The notes under the pieces: generated by a model
The model's input: the letters and a program-made list of their open reading frames with translations, nothing else
What the model was told of the DNA's origin: nothing
Database searches by the model: none
Part shown: positions 33,016-45,147 of the stretch, one piece after another
How positions within the stretch are numbered: position 1 is the stretch's first letter
How the letters are laid out: every line of letters begins with the position of its first letter
From: Gigaspora rosea
Taxonomy: Eukaryota; Glomeromycota; Glomeromycetes; Diversisporales; Gigasporaceae
Assembly (NCBI GenBank): GCA_003550325.1
Contig: QKWP01000037.1
Location: 609,820-673,819 of the forward strand
Reading direction: 5' to 3'
DNA length: 64,000 nt
Program-made: the position numbers and the translations under genes

Positions 33016-35013
33016 CAGTGATGGTAAATGACCTGGTCATTTGAAAATTTTTCAAATGAACTCAAATGACCCTTAAATAACCGGTCATTATCGGTCATTC
33101 AGTTTTTGGGTCATTTGAGGGTCATTTGGTCATTAGGTAATTGTGCATATAGAGTTTTTTTCAAATTCTCATGATTGTACGAAAGCAGGATTTTTTAAAA
33201 TTTTGATAGTTGCACAAAAATTTTCAAAATTTCATATTGCGCAAGACTTAATGGGACAGATTTTTTTTTAAAATTCTTATAGTTGCGCAAAAAACTTTAT
33301 TAAAACAGAAATTTTTCGAAATTCTCAAGTTGCACAAAAGTTTATATTAGGTCGGCAACTTTTTCAAAATTCTCATATTAAAATACTTAAAAATATAATA
33401 AAGAAAAAAGTTGCATATTATAATTATTTCGGCACCTATTCAATGCTATCACCCATTTTTTTGTAGCCTTGTGAGTATTTTCAGGAATATAAGTCTCAAT
33501 TATTTCGTCAATTCCTTGTCAGTAGGTAAGTAATCACCACGGGCTTTAGTATTTGGCTTTCTTTTTACCTAATAAAATTTAATTTGATTTTTTTTTTAGA
33601 ATTTCACTTTAATACTAAATTATAACCTGCCATCCAGAAAAATTGCTACAGGATTTAAAGACAACTTGGATCAGTGTTGGTAAGTATTACAGACATGAAT
33701 TAGCATTGGCAGCTAGGACTTGGAATTTTGTTGACACATACTGATTGCAAGATTTAGTAAAAGCCTTTAAAGGCTAGACGTATAACACTATAAAACTTAT
33801 AATATATGCGCACACTTCAGATTTGTAACTAAAGAGGCAATACCTCAAATTTCAAAGTGTATATTCTTGGGCACAGCGAAAGAATTAAAAGCGCCAAAAA
33901 AAAAGATTATCAGGTGAAAATCTATTTGTACCATTGTTTAAAGGTCAAATGCATCACACAATTACATATTAATTTTTGAATCACTGATCGTTGTAAAAAA
34001 AAATTAAATCCGTTATTACATGCTATGCAGTAATAACTGTCGTATCATGTGTTTAAAATCTACTGACCCTTTACCAATAATGCTTTACATGTCCCACAGA
34101 TAAAGGGATCAACCCAAAACAACTTATAGATTCAAATGCTTTTATATAGAGAAAAAACGGCACTCTTCCTATAGCTGCAAAGAGAATCGGCATATATGCT
34201 CATGCTAATATAGGCGGGTTTTCATTCTTATTATGGTCCTTGTCCTTGCACTGCCACTTGCAGTCACAGAGCCAAAAATAAAACTGGTCCTTGCACTGCC
34301 ACTTGCAGCCGCAGAGCCACATACATGCACAGCTACTGCAGTCGTGAAGCCGAACAACAGGTCCTTGCACTGCTACTGCAGCCGTGGAGCCTGATATAAC
34401 AACATTACTTGCTTGGCTTCGGGAGAGTAAGGGAGGGCAATAGAGCCAGCCTTCACAAGGCGAGCAATAGAGAAAAGAAAGATAACCTTCTTCACCGAGA
34501 CCATTTACTTTAAATACTCATTTTTTCTTTTTCATATCACTGATTCGTCCTTGATTATAGCCATTATCCCTTACCCCTGCCACCGATCTAACAATACTCA
34601 TAACAATGTGAATTACAAAAAATCACAACAATAATCAAAGAAATATATACTGTATAAAAAATCCGGAAAATAAAGTCATCTGATTTCACAATAATAATCG
34701 CCCTGTCACTTCGTTGACAGGCTTTTCAAAATAATAAATAGTATTTGCAAAATGATTCTTACCTATTTTAACCATAATCAGCCAATGGGAATATTTATTA
34801 ATTATAATGTACCGTATAAGCGCGAAATAACGTGCAGGGTGTGATTTCGAATTTCGGCCTTAATTAAGCTTAATTCGGGCCAAAATTCGACTTAATGCCC
34901 CTGCGCGATCCACCAATCAAATTCAAATGACCCACTAGGTCATTTCACCTTTGAAATGACCCAATGACCGGTCATTTGTCATTTGGGTCATTTCAGGTCA
35001 TTTACCATCACTG
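33016..35013. mobile_element. 2.0 kb non-autonomous hAT element with GGTCAT-rich ends
   Basis: Termini CAGTGATGGTAAATGACC and its inverse complement. Flanking 8-mers CTACAAAC (33008-33015) and CTACATAC (35014-35021) form a duplication with one mismatch. About 15 copies of GGTCAT/ATGACC crowd the two ends, a typical cluster of transposase-binding words. The interior shows no transposase. It sits some 300 bp upstream of gene A and separates that gene from the conserved block at 31940-32640. Confidence 0.92.
34228..34395. repeat. GC-richer tandem repeats inside the hAT element
   Basis: Three to four imperfect units of the type GGTCCTTGCACTGCCACTTGCAG followed by a GAGCC word. The composition contrasts with the AT-rich surroundings and the unit is rich in CTGCAG-like palindromes. 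Confidence 0.7.
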
Positions 35014-35089
35014 CTACATACTATGCATAATTTAAAAGTACTATCCTCCACATTATACGTAGACTCAATTGTGAAAACATATAATCAGA

Positions 35090-35315
35090 AATATCTTACA
35101 ATATGTTGTTTCATTAGTAAACTCGAGTTACTGTAATCTAGTTAAACATGCGAATCCAAACACAAGATTATACATATAGGTAAAAGATCTGTAAACTAAA
35201 CATGCACATGATGTTTTTACAACGTGGTACTGCTTGCATTAATCCTAGTTTGTAAATATTAAAAATCATTTTTTATTTTTAATTTTCCGACACTTTGTTT
35301 TTCATGTTTAAAACA
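35090..35315 (+). promoter_or_regulatory. Upstream region of gene A
   Basis: Almost identical to 44950-45147 in front of gene B, from the TGTAATCTAGTTAAACATGC block up to the ATG. It therefore was part of the duplicated unit and probably carries the promoter and 5' UTR. No TATA-like or factor site is singled out. Confidence 0.5.
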
Positions 35316-36972
35316 ATGGATTCTAATAAACTTTGTGAACTCGGTTATAACTATGAACATGGAATCGGAGTTGAAAAAGATGAGAAGAAAGCTTTTGAAT
35401 ATTATATGAAAGCTGCTGAATTAGGAAATGCACATGCGATTAATAATGTTGGTTATTGTTATCGACGTGGAATCGGAGTTGAAATAGATGAGAAGAAAGG
35501 TTTTGAATATTATATGAAAGCTGCTGAGTTAGGGAATGCACAAGCGATTTATAATATTGGTTGTTGTTATGAATATGGAAACGAAGTCGAAAAAGATGAG
35601 AAGAAAGCTTTTAAATATTATATGAAAGCCGCAGATATGGATCATCTTTCTGGAATATTTGGAGTCGGTGTTTGTTATTATTTTGGAATTGGAGTCGAAA
35701 AAAATTATTAGGAAGCATTCAAATATTATATGAAATCTGCAAATATGGGACATGTTAAAGGAATATGTAATGTTGGTGCATGTTATGGTAACGGAATCGG
35801 AGTGGAAAAAGATTATAATAAAGCATTTGAATATTTTAAGAAATCTGCTGATATGGGTGATATGGCTAGTATGCAAAATGTTGCTTTTTGGTATCGGAGC
35901 ACAAAGAGATATTCAGAGTGCAAATCATTGGTTTAGAAAATACAGAAATCTTTTAAGAACTAATAAAATTAATAAATCATTTGATATTGATCCTGGCCTT
36001 AAAAACGTACTAGATGATAAATATAAATTATCTTGGATTGATTACTGTGATTTTAGATATATAAAAGAAATTGGAAAAGGTGGCTTTGCGACAGTATATT
36101 ATGCACGTTGGTTTGATAGAATTAATAATAGTTCTAGACCTGTTGCACTCAAAGAGATTCGTGGATCGAGCGATATTACTAAAGACTTTGTTAATGAGTT
36201 GAAGAATTATTGTGAAATTGGCTATGAGAATCCATCTTTTTTAGAATGTTTTGGTGTATCAAAAAATAATGATTATATCATCGCAATGAGATATGCGAAA
36301 AAAGGATCATTAAGTCAGAATCTTGAGCAAATACCAAAGATGAGTTGGAAAGGTAAATTAAATATTTTGTACTGTATAGCTTCGGATCTCGAGTCGATTC
36401 ATTCTCAGAAACATGTTCATAGTGATTTACACACTGGAAACATTTTGCAAAGTGAGCTAGATAGTGCTTACATCACAGATCTTGGTCTTTCAGGAGGAAA
36501 AAAAGATGGAAAAATTTACGGTGTTATGCCTTATATAGCACCTGAAGTCCTATAAGGTCAATCGTTTACGAAATCATCAGATATTTACAGTCTTGGGATC
36601 ATTATGACCGAAATATCAATGGGAAGAAGAGCCTTTGATGGAATTCAGTTTGATACTAATCTTCAATTTAAGATCATTGATAGGACAAGACCTGAATGTA
36701 CACATGCTCCGGAATTTTATGTTAGATTAGCTAGTAGTTGCATGGATCATGATCCTGATAAACGACCAACTGCTGCTATAATTGTTAACAAGGTGGCTCA
36801 TTGGTTAGATGAAATGAACCAAGATGATAACGATATTAAGAACCAAATCTTAGAAGCTGATAAAATTAAACCAGAATCGGTCGAACCAAAACATTTGAAT
36901 AATTATTATTCTAGTAAATTGATAAATACAAACCCAATCGATAGTAAATTGCAAGATTTGGCAATTGAATAA
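35316..36972 (+). pseudogene. Gene A: Sel1-repeat TKL-type protein kinase, three lesions
   Basis: The start is placed at MDSNKLCELGYNYEHG because gene B aligns there; an in-frame ATG seven codons earlier is possible. About five Sel1 repeats of 36 residues follow (pattern AFEYYMKAAELGNA...GIGVEKDEKK). After RDIQSANHWF comes a kinase domain with GKGGFATVYYA (Gly loop), VALKEI (Lys), HSDLHTGN (catalytic loop, HSD in place of HRD), TDLGLSGG (DLG in place of DFG) and APEVL. Lesions against gene B: TAG at 35709, an 11-bp deletion near 35893 between TATCG direct repeats causing a frameshift, and TTA to TAA at 36553 right after APEVL. In this family Sel1 repeats are thought to mediate protein contacts for a signalling kinase. 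Sequencing errors could explain single sites but not the 11-bp deletion. Confidence 0.9.
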
Positions 36973-37608
36973 TTCTACTGATAAAAATATTCTAATTCTT
37001 AAATCTGATATCACAATTCTGGTGGCATTAATTCATAATTCTAATTGATTATTATATTAATGAACGAAGGGGATTTAAGACCAAACAATAAGCAAAATAA
37101 AATTCCAGTAAGAGTTAAGTGTAGATCAGGATGCATTTAAAAAAAAATATTCATTCAATCTTAAATTTTCATATCAGAAGCACATCAATTATTTAGTGGT
37201 ATGCAGGGTATTAAATTTTGGAATTTTGATTGTAAACTTCGAAGAGGCGTTCTTTTATTTCCTAATTTAACATTCATCACCACTGTTTGATACATGTGAT
37301 GTTTTTGATCTGGATAAATAATCTTGGTACTATCGCGAAAAATTAGTAGCTGGTTAGATTTACTGGGTTACTTACGATTCAAAAAGTTAAAAATGTACTA
37401 TAAACACGCAACAGTTTGTTATTTCTGTGATTTTTCTTTTCTGATGCAAAAATCAAAATATCGTTTTGGTAGATTTCTAATGAATAAATGTTAATTTTTA
37501 TATATTATTATTGACAAAGCTATAAATAATATCTCCAAAAATCAAATGTTCTAGTTTAGAAAATTATTTTTAAATCCTTATCAAGAATGTATGCAAATAA
37601 AACTTTTA

Positions 37609-38066
37609 ATTCCACGGTTCTTATTTATACTTCCATACAATTTCTTCACATTTATTGTCCGGATCTTGGACTGATCCAGATTTTAAACTCAGTTTGTCTT
37701 TTTTTTTTTTTTTTAGCCGTAACAATTTAAAATTCCAATTTTTTTTTTTAATAAGTTAAAGCTTAAAATACGTTAAATTCTAAAGTCATTTATTTAAAAT
37801 TAATACATTTGTTTCAATTATATATATATATTTTTTTCATAACTCTAATTATAATTTTAACATTTTCGGAATTATGAAAATTGAAAATATTGGTAGTTCA
37901 ATTTTTCTTAGATGAATTAATCTCATGAGTAGATGTAAAATTATTTGACGAAGACATTGGGAAAGAGTTAATTTTTTATTAATTAATTTTTTTTATTTAT
38001 TTAAAGTTCTACACTAATCAGTTACGTCACTTTTATTAAAGAAATAGTATAATTGAACCGTGGAAT
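37609..38066. mobile_element. Inverted-repeat element, ATTCCACGGTTC ends
   Basis: ATTCCACGGTTC at 37609-37620 pairs with GAACCGTGGAAT at 38055-38066. The segment is missing at the matching position downstream of gene B (near 47444). It has no ORF. It directly adjoins the foldback at 38072, so the two were inserted together or one into the edge of the other. Confidence 0.75.
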
Positions 38067-38071
38067 AAATC

Positions 38072-38220
38072 AGTTATTGACCACGAAGTGGGCATAATTA
38101 AAAATTTGACTCAGATCTGATAATTGGTTGATGAAGGAATGGCGCAGCCATTCCGTCATCAACCAATTATCAGATCTGAGTCAAATTTTTAGTTATTGCC
38201 CGCTTCGCGGTCAATAACTA
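38072..38220. mobile_element. 149-bp foldback MITE, near-perfect hairpin
   Basis: Practically the whole element is one palindrome: AGTTATTGACCACGAAGTGG at the left pairs with CCCGCTTCGCGGTCAATAACT at the right. The arms continue through GACTCAGATCTGATAATTGG to a centre at GGAATGGCGCAGCCATTCC. It is absent from the gene B flank. Confidence 0.85.
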
Positions 38221-38618
38221 ATACTTATTGTCCCATAAGGATTAGTAATGGTAATCAGTCAAGGATAGGATTTTTGCATTTATAACATCAGCTGATCTCA
38301 TCAATTTTTTTAGAAATAATTTTTTTTTTAAAATGTCAAATATATATAAAATATATGTACTATACAGTATACTCGTGTATATATATATTTTATAAGGTAA
38401 GTCTTTTCACCACCTGAATTTCTGTAATTGGGCCATAAAAAAATGCTCAAAAATTTAAAGAACTTTAGCTAATAAGTAAAAACTATAATAGTTGTCAAAA
38501 TTTACGAATTACAATATTGCAGTTGATGGTTAAAGCCCAAATTTTCTTCTGCTCTTATTTTAAGTGTGTCAGATTGGATAAAATAAGTAACACTATTTTT
38601 ATCTACTAATGAATAATT

Positions 38619-38792
38619 GTCCGGAGCGTAGCGGAAGACTTACTGGGGGAGCAATAGACCAAAATTTGTGTGTGTCGGGTTCCGCTCACGTGATATTAAG
38701 CCAATCAGCATTTCAAAACATATAAACAGATCAACACGGATCAGCCCGATATGGCGGGTGATCCCGTAAAAAATTATCATTATGCTCCGGAC
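38619..38792. mobile_element. Small element with GTCCGGAGC ends
   Basis: GTCCGGAGC at 38619 and GCTCCGGAC at 38784-38792 bound a GC-richer insert absent from the equivalent site near 47830 in the gene B flank. It has no ORF. The exact right edge is uncertain because the flanking bases also differ. Confidence 0.7.
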
Positions 38793-39139
38793 TTTAACGT
38801 TTCACGTTTTCCTAGTGACGGGATCATTTGTAACATAAAATTATGAAAAATAAAGTTTTTCAGAAATCACCTTAGATCCAAATCTTATGCCTTGATTTAC
38901 TCTGTCCAATGGTGATGTATAGACCGATGCTGTGAGTTTCATCTCCGTCATGAGTTCAATATCGAGAAGATTTACAAAGCCTTGCTAAACAAATTAAAGA
39001 AAAAAAGCTTTTGATGGTTGGTGATGAATCTTTTCAACGAGATAAACAGATTCAAATGTACAGCAATAAATAAATTTTTATGTTCGTACTGTACGTTTAT
39101 AAGTGTTGGTCTTAAATATAAAATATTATTTAACAATTT

Positions 39140-41560
39140 TCCAATACAATTAATTTGATGTGTTCAATCACAGTCAGTTCTCCAGTTTGCAAACACTACT
39201 TCTACTAATAATTATTTTTTAAGTTCATCGTTTAAACCAACGCAAATGAGATAAAAAAGTAGGAGTAATGATGAAAACGAAAGAATTCTTGCATTGGATA
39301 ATAGTCTTCAAGCCTGACGACTAAATTGACACGAATGAATGAATGAAAGAATGAAAGTAAAGATTATTAACTTATTTAATAATTGTATGCAATTTGCGTT
39401 ACCAAATTTTATTTAATGATTTCTGAGAGGTAGAAAATATATATGTATCGAATTGAGTACAAGCAAATTAAGCAGTATACATTTTTTCAACTTAAAGTTA
39501 TATCTTGTACTTCGAAATTTGTTGAACTAATTTTTAAATTACTAAAGAATTCCTATTAGTGATACAGGCTGACCACGGCCCATCAGCCGGGCGGGCGGGC
39601 GGGTCGGCCCTTGACCCACATTCCTGCAGGTCAGCCCGGCCGGTATATAGTTAAATTTTTTTCGTCTGAAATTGTATAACTTAAGTTAGTGCTTGCAGTC
39701 GATAACTATCCAACTAAAATCGAATAGTCGACTTTTCTAGTCAATATTTATAAATTCAACTAGTCAATTAGAAGTTCTGACTGCTCGCTGATTAAAGAAC
39801 TGATTATCGATTATAAGTTAGTAAACCACCGTCATACTTATCACTTTTATTTCCAACTATGAGAAAATAACCCGGTAGATCACGGACATAAGAGGACCCA
39901 TCGGGCCCTCTTATAACCGCTTCCTATTCGCATAGTAGATCCACTATATATATGCATCACATGCACTCTTCCTACTATTTGTAATTTATGTAACATTATA
40001 TGTATGTGTGCTTATGATGTGCTGATCATTATATCGACTAATTAAATGCATCTCCGTGTAATTTTTTAGCAATTGAAATCTTGCACAAGTATCGTGATGT
40101 AATTCTGACTATTTTCATATTGAGAAGATCGAATTATAAGACTACTTTGCATTTTTGTTTGACTGAAAGTTTTTTATCAATATGATCAGCCCGGTCGACC
40201 GGGCCGATTAATTTCCGCAGCCGGGTCGGCCCGAGAATTTGGCATCGGCCCGTATCACTAATTCCTATAACTTGATGATAAAAGATTTTTCTTAAAAATC
40301 AAATATAAAATTCTTGAGGTTTAAAAAAATGAAAGGAGTAGAATCGAATATTCTTATATTACGTACTAAGCAATTCACTGGATTTAGATTTCATCAAAGG
40401 TTAATTCTAAAATGTGAAAATCATTATACTCCCAATTATTATCACATAAATAATATCCAATATAAATTAATAGATTATTTAAATTCCGAGGCAATTCTCA
40501 AGCGGTACACTCGATGAGTTTAGCTAGTGATTGTGGTAGTGCTCATCAATTATAGCAATATTTAATAAGACCATTGTAAAAACCATTAGTATAAGTAATA
40601 ATATCTCCCTCGATGTGATTAATCTGTAATTAATTTATGATTGTGTTGCTGACAATAAATTGAAAATTGATGCTTGAACAAAACCCTTTGTTATTATTAC
40701 CATTTAACGATTATTGTTTTTACAAATCGAAATAAACGACGGATCAACAAAAGGACAAAGTACAATCTATAACAATTTTAAAATTTTCTTTTTCAGAATT
40801 TACTGCAAACGAATAAAATCCAAAAGTGTCTTTTTTAATTTCTGTAAAAATTGTTAGCATAAATAATAAGGTAATAATGCGATAATGATAATGTAACGGT
40901 AAAAAGAAAGAAGCACTTGAACATTTATTTTCAAGGCGATCAATGAAGATTTTCAGTAAATAACCGCAACTTTAAACCTCCATTTGTTATTACCTTCATT
41001 TGTTATTATAAACACTCTTGATTAGATAAATCATTAAATTGTTCTCTCTGACGTATTAAACTATCATCACATGTTTTAATCGATTAGGCAAATAATTTCT
41101 TGCATTATTATTGCTATTTATTTTATTTTTTTTTTTTAAAAAAAAAAACACAGTTTGCTGTTCACTTTAATTGCCGTAATGCGCCTGAGTATCCAGCATA
41201 TCAATTTTTAAAATATTATTTATATGTGATTAATTGCCTAAAACACATGGTTTTGCCTTTTTCACATAAAAATCGCATAACATCGGTATTCTGCACTATA
41301 TCATGAAGCTTATTTAATTCATCGAAATTTTCTTTTAAACATACTAACCAAGCATATAAATGAAATTAGAATATTGCGCAATGATAAAATCAAGGAATAA
41401 TGGACATGAGCAGCTTACATCAAAAATACATCAGCTTAAAAATGTGTTTAATTCTCACTGAAAAGTTATCATAAAATTAAATATTATCATCAATGAATAT
41501 CATCAATTTACTTAGGTACTACGTTTGTCTTAGTTATAAAATAATATATATATATGAAAT
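39140..41560. repeat. Segmental duplicate flank, copy 3
   Basis: Up to 39519 it matches 41560-41934. From 39519 to about 41090 it matches copy 1 (1-1100) and copy 2. The block 41100-41400 matches 49120-49480. It carries a hAT element (39557-40260) absent from the other copies. No coding region is conserved among the copies. Confidence 0.82.
39557..40260. mobile_element. Non-autonomous hAT element with GC-rich ends
   Basis: Termini TAGTGATAC and GTATCACTA with a perfect 8-bp duplication ATTCCTAT (39549-39556 and 40261-40268). The subterminal DNA is strikingly GC-rich (GGGCGGGCGGGCGGGTCGGCC near 39595 shown in part, and CCCGGTCGACCGGGCC near 40192). Copies 1 and 2 of the flank give the empty site. 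No ORF. Confidence 0.95.
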
Positions 41561-44500
41561 TATACAATACAATTAATTTGAAATTTTCAATCGAGATCAG
41601 TTCTGCAGTTACCGGTACCCAACATTACGTTTACTAATAATAATTTTTAAGTTAATGTTCGTTTAAACCAATGTGAATAACATAAAAAAGTGGGAGTAAT
41701 GATGAAAACAAAGAATTCTTTCATTAAATAATAGTCTTCAGGCTTGACGACTAAATTGACACGAATGTATGAAAATTGTAAGCAATTTACATTTTATTAA
41801 ATGACAAATTTTATTTAAAGATTTCTGAGAGGTAAAAAATATACATTTATAGAATTGTGTGTAATTCAAATTATACAGTATAAATTTTTACAAATTAAAA
41901 GAAAAAAAAATGCTATATCTTATATTTTGAAATTTGTTGAACTAATTTTTAATTCCAATAACCTGAGTGATAAAAGGAGTCAATTTTTCTTAAAAATCAA
42001 ATATGAAATTCTTTGTGGTTTGAAAAATATAAGGAGTAGAATCAAATGTTTTAAATCACTACTAAGTAATGCATTGAATTTAGACTCCATCAAAAGTTAG
42101 TTTTAAGTGTGAGAAAAGCATAATGCTCTCAATTATTATCGATGCACAAATAACTTCCAATATAAATTAATAGATGTTTTATGATGTGATTTAAGATGTT
42201 CTCAAGGAATACTCGATGAGATCGTGGTGGTGTTAAACCATTATAACATTTAATAATAACATTTCGAAAACTATTAGTATTAATAGTAATTTCTCCCTCA
42301 ATGTGATTAATTGATTAATTTATGATCGTGTTGCTGACAATCTATTGAAATATTGATTGCAATTAATTTTTGAACATAAACCTTTATTATTATTACTATC
42401 TACGATTTTTATTTTACAATTCGATTTAAAAAAAATAAAAAACTATGGATCAACGAAATGATAAAGCACAATCTAGAACGATTTTTAAATTTTTTTCCTT
42501 TTTTCAGAATTTACTATAATCGTATAATTCCAAAAGTGGTTTAATTTATTTCTGCGAAAATTTTTAGTGTAAGCAATAAGTTAAAATAAGATGTTAATTC
42601 GATAATGATAATGTAACGGTAAAAAGAATGAAGTACTTGAATAGTTATTTTTCAATTCAATCAATTATGGCGGTTTGCAGAAAGGTGTGACCCCATGATT
42701 TTCATGATGATGATGCGGAGAATCTTTGAGATTCTAAATAGGGAATCTAAATTTAAGAATCATTAAAAATCCGTAAAAATTATATAATTATTTGATCAGT
42801 GATTACATAACTAATACAGTACTATACATATAATAAATAACCCACATTCATGTCACTTCGATTAAAAATTTTATGTTGTCCAGGTATTTGTTTCCATGGA
42901 TTTGTTACGTTTCCCCTTTTTTTATATAATCGTAACACTTTCTTTACCAAACACAGAGACTTTTTCCATTATCTCTTTATTGAGTTTGTAGGCGAGATTT
43001 TCATTAGGTCTGTCAGTGTCTATTTCGCGACTTCAATTTCTTAAGTAGCGAATATTTTCTAACAATCTTCAAAGAATGCTGTGTTGAATCAAAGTTATCC
43101 GATTAGCATCATTTGCATGAACTAACCCACTAAATTATTAGGTTCTTTTGAATTAAAAATTGTTCGCCTTTACTAATATTATGAAGTTTCATAATTTGCA
43201 ATATTGAATAATTATCATAATATAAAAAACTATACGCCATTTCAAGTTATCACTATACGCAGGAGGAATCATGATATTTATTGAATTAAAATATAAATAC
43301 AGAATTATAATACAACGATTATACATGTATGATAATAAAGGAAAATATAAAGCGAATATTAAATTTTTACTAGATATTATGTAATTTATTATATTTCAAT
43401 TAAATTTTCACTTTACATTATGTAATTTGTTTTGTTTTGATAAATTATATAAAATACCGATCATCAATGCTGTATATAAAAATCTTTAAAATTCTCCAAG
43501 AATCGAAAAATCGATCAGAATCGGCCGATTTCACATGATTTCACATGACATCATGATCTGCAGGGGTCACACCTTTCTGCAAACCGCTATAAATCTCCAT
43601 TTGTTGTTAATTGGAATTATAATCAGATAAATAATTAAATTTCTTTCTGAATTATTAAACTATCTATCATCACATGTTTTAATCGAATCGGTAAAACTTT
43701 TTTTACTGATTAAAAAACTATTTCCTTACCTATTCCAATATTTGAGAACTCCTTTAGACGCATTCATGACCAGTACGTATATCGTATTAACACATTTTGT
43801 TGACTGTGGTTGTTGGTTATTTTTAGCCGCCAACAAAATAACTGTAGGTGAAATCTACTGTAACATCTGCGCATTCAATACTATAGAAAGTGTTTGAAGT
43901 TTTAGTATTAGAAGACAACGTTTTTATTTTTATTTTTTCAAGAATTTATTGAAACATATAATTTTAAATATAATAAGTGGAGCATTGCGTTAAAATACTT
44001 AGATTATGAATTTATTATTCTAATTAAATATAATAATCCCAAATATACTTCTATTCAATAAGTTGATGAATGAAATAACTTAAAGAATGAACTTAATCTG
44101 TCGACCTAAAAGAGTATCTATGTTTACAATATAAATTTATTCAAAAACGATATTACGAATTAAAAAAAAAAATAATTAGAAATATGAATATTTTCTGTAC
44201 TTGCGATATAAAAAAAGATTAAGTACATGTCGCATTAAAATTATTAAAATTTATTTAAATTTACGTGAATTAAAAACTGTTACAAATTAAATACAAGGTA
44301 CATAATAAACTTCGGTATTCTAAAATTTTACAGGTAAGCCTATTTTATAATTAGTTATGTAGTAGATTTGTTTTCTTTTATGCAAAGAATTGTTTATAGA
44401 AAATCTTTTTATTTTAAAGATTTTTTTATGACCGATACAATATGAAATATTATCTGTTTGTGAATGCATGAAGTGCATACATGCCGAAACACGACAATGT

Positions 44501-44900
44501 GGATTGTGACTGTTACGACAAAAAACAAATACACGGAATAAATAAAAAATTAATCCCGTAAATAATTTAACATATAAATAGGGTCAGATAAGCTATCCAA
44601 ATAAAGAAGTAACAAGTAAAGGCAGATATGATGCAATAATAATGCTTAAAGTAATTAAAGAGAAAAGGTTCCCATGGAAATCTCGAAAAAATGAGACGTT
44701 CACACGCAGCAACCCGCGGTGGGATTTACAGTACCAGACAACTTGCGCAATATCTCAAAATCTAAAAAATAAAAAAAAATTGTTTAAACAAAACATCATA
44801 GGATTAATTAAAATGTTAAATAGGATCTTGTACAATTTCTTTTATGATACTATATATTAAATCACATTTTATGATAAAGCTTGCCTAAAGAAATATCTTA
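41561..44900. repeat. Segmental duplicate flank, copy 2
   Basis: Matches copy 3 at its left and copy 1 from 41934 to 44900. It contains a 918-bp inverted-repeat element (42669-43587) that copy 1 lacks at position about 737. It leads directly into the upstream region of gene B. Confidence 0.88.
42669..43587. mobile_element. Inverted-repeat element with 25-bp perfect ends
   Basis: GCGGTTTGCAGAAAGGTGTG plus five more bases at the left is repeated exactly in inverse at 43563-43587. TAT flanks each end, giving a possible 2-3 bp target duplication. The empty site exists in flank copy 1. No transposase is visible. The short TA-rich duplication points to a Tc1/mariner or PIF/Harbinger type. Confidence 0.9.
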
Positions 44901-44939
44901 CATTACGTTGATATCCACAAACTGCATTTCAATTCATCA

Positions 44940-45147
44940 GTAAATCTCGTTACTGTAATCTAGTTAAACATGCGAATCCAAACACAAGATTATACATATA
45001 GTAAAAGATCTGTAAACTAAACATGCACATGATATTTTTACTACGTGGTACTGCTTGCATTAATCCTAGTTTGTAAATATTAAAAATAATGTTTTATTTA
45101 ACTTAAATATTTAATTTTCGGACGCTTTGTTTTTCATATTTAAAACA
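44940..45147 (+). promoter_or_regulatory. Upstream region of gene B
   Basis: Near-identical to 35110-35315 in front of gene A; presumed promoter and 5' UTR by position and conservation. Confidence 0.5.

Larger units (their letters stand above)
36973..39110. repeat. 3' flank of gene A, duplicated downstream of gene B
   Basis: Matches 46679-48112 except for two insertions that gene B lacks (37609-38222 and around 38619-38792). There is no gene in it. The empty sites at gene B define the inserted segments. Confidence 0.85.

Noticed and set aside
42850-43044. 64-codon frame inside the 918-bp inverted-repeat element
   Set aside because: Too short for a transposase, no catalytic motif, AT-biased composition.
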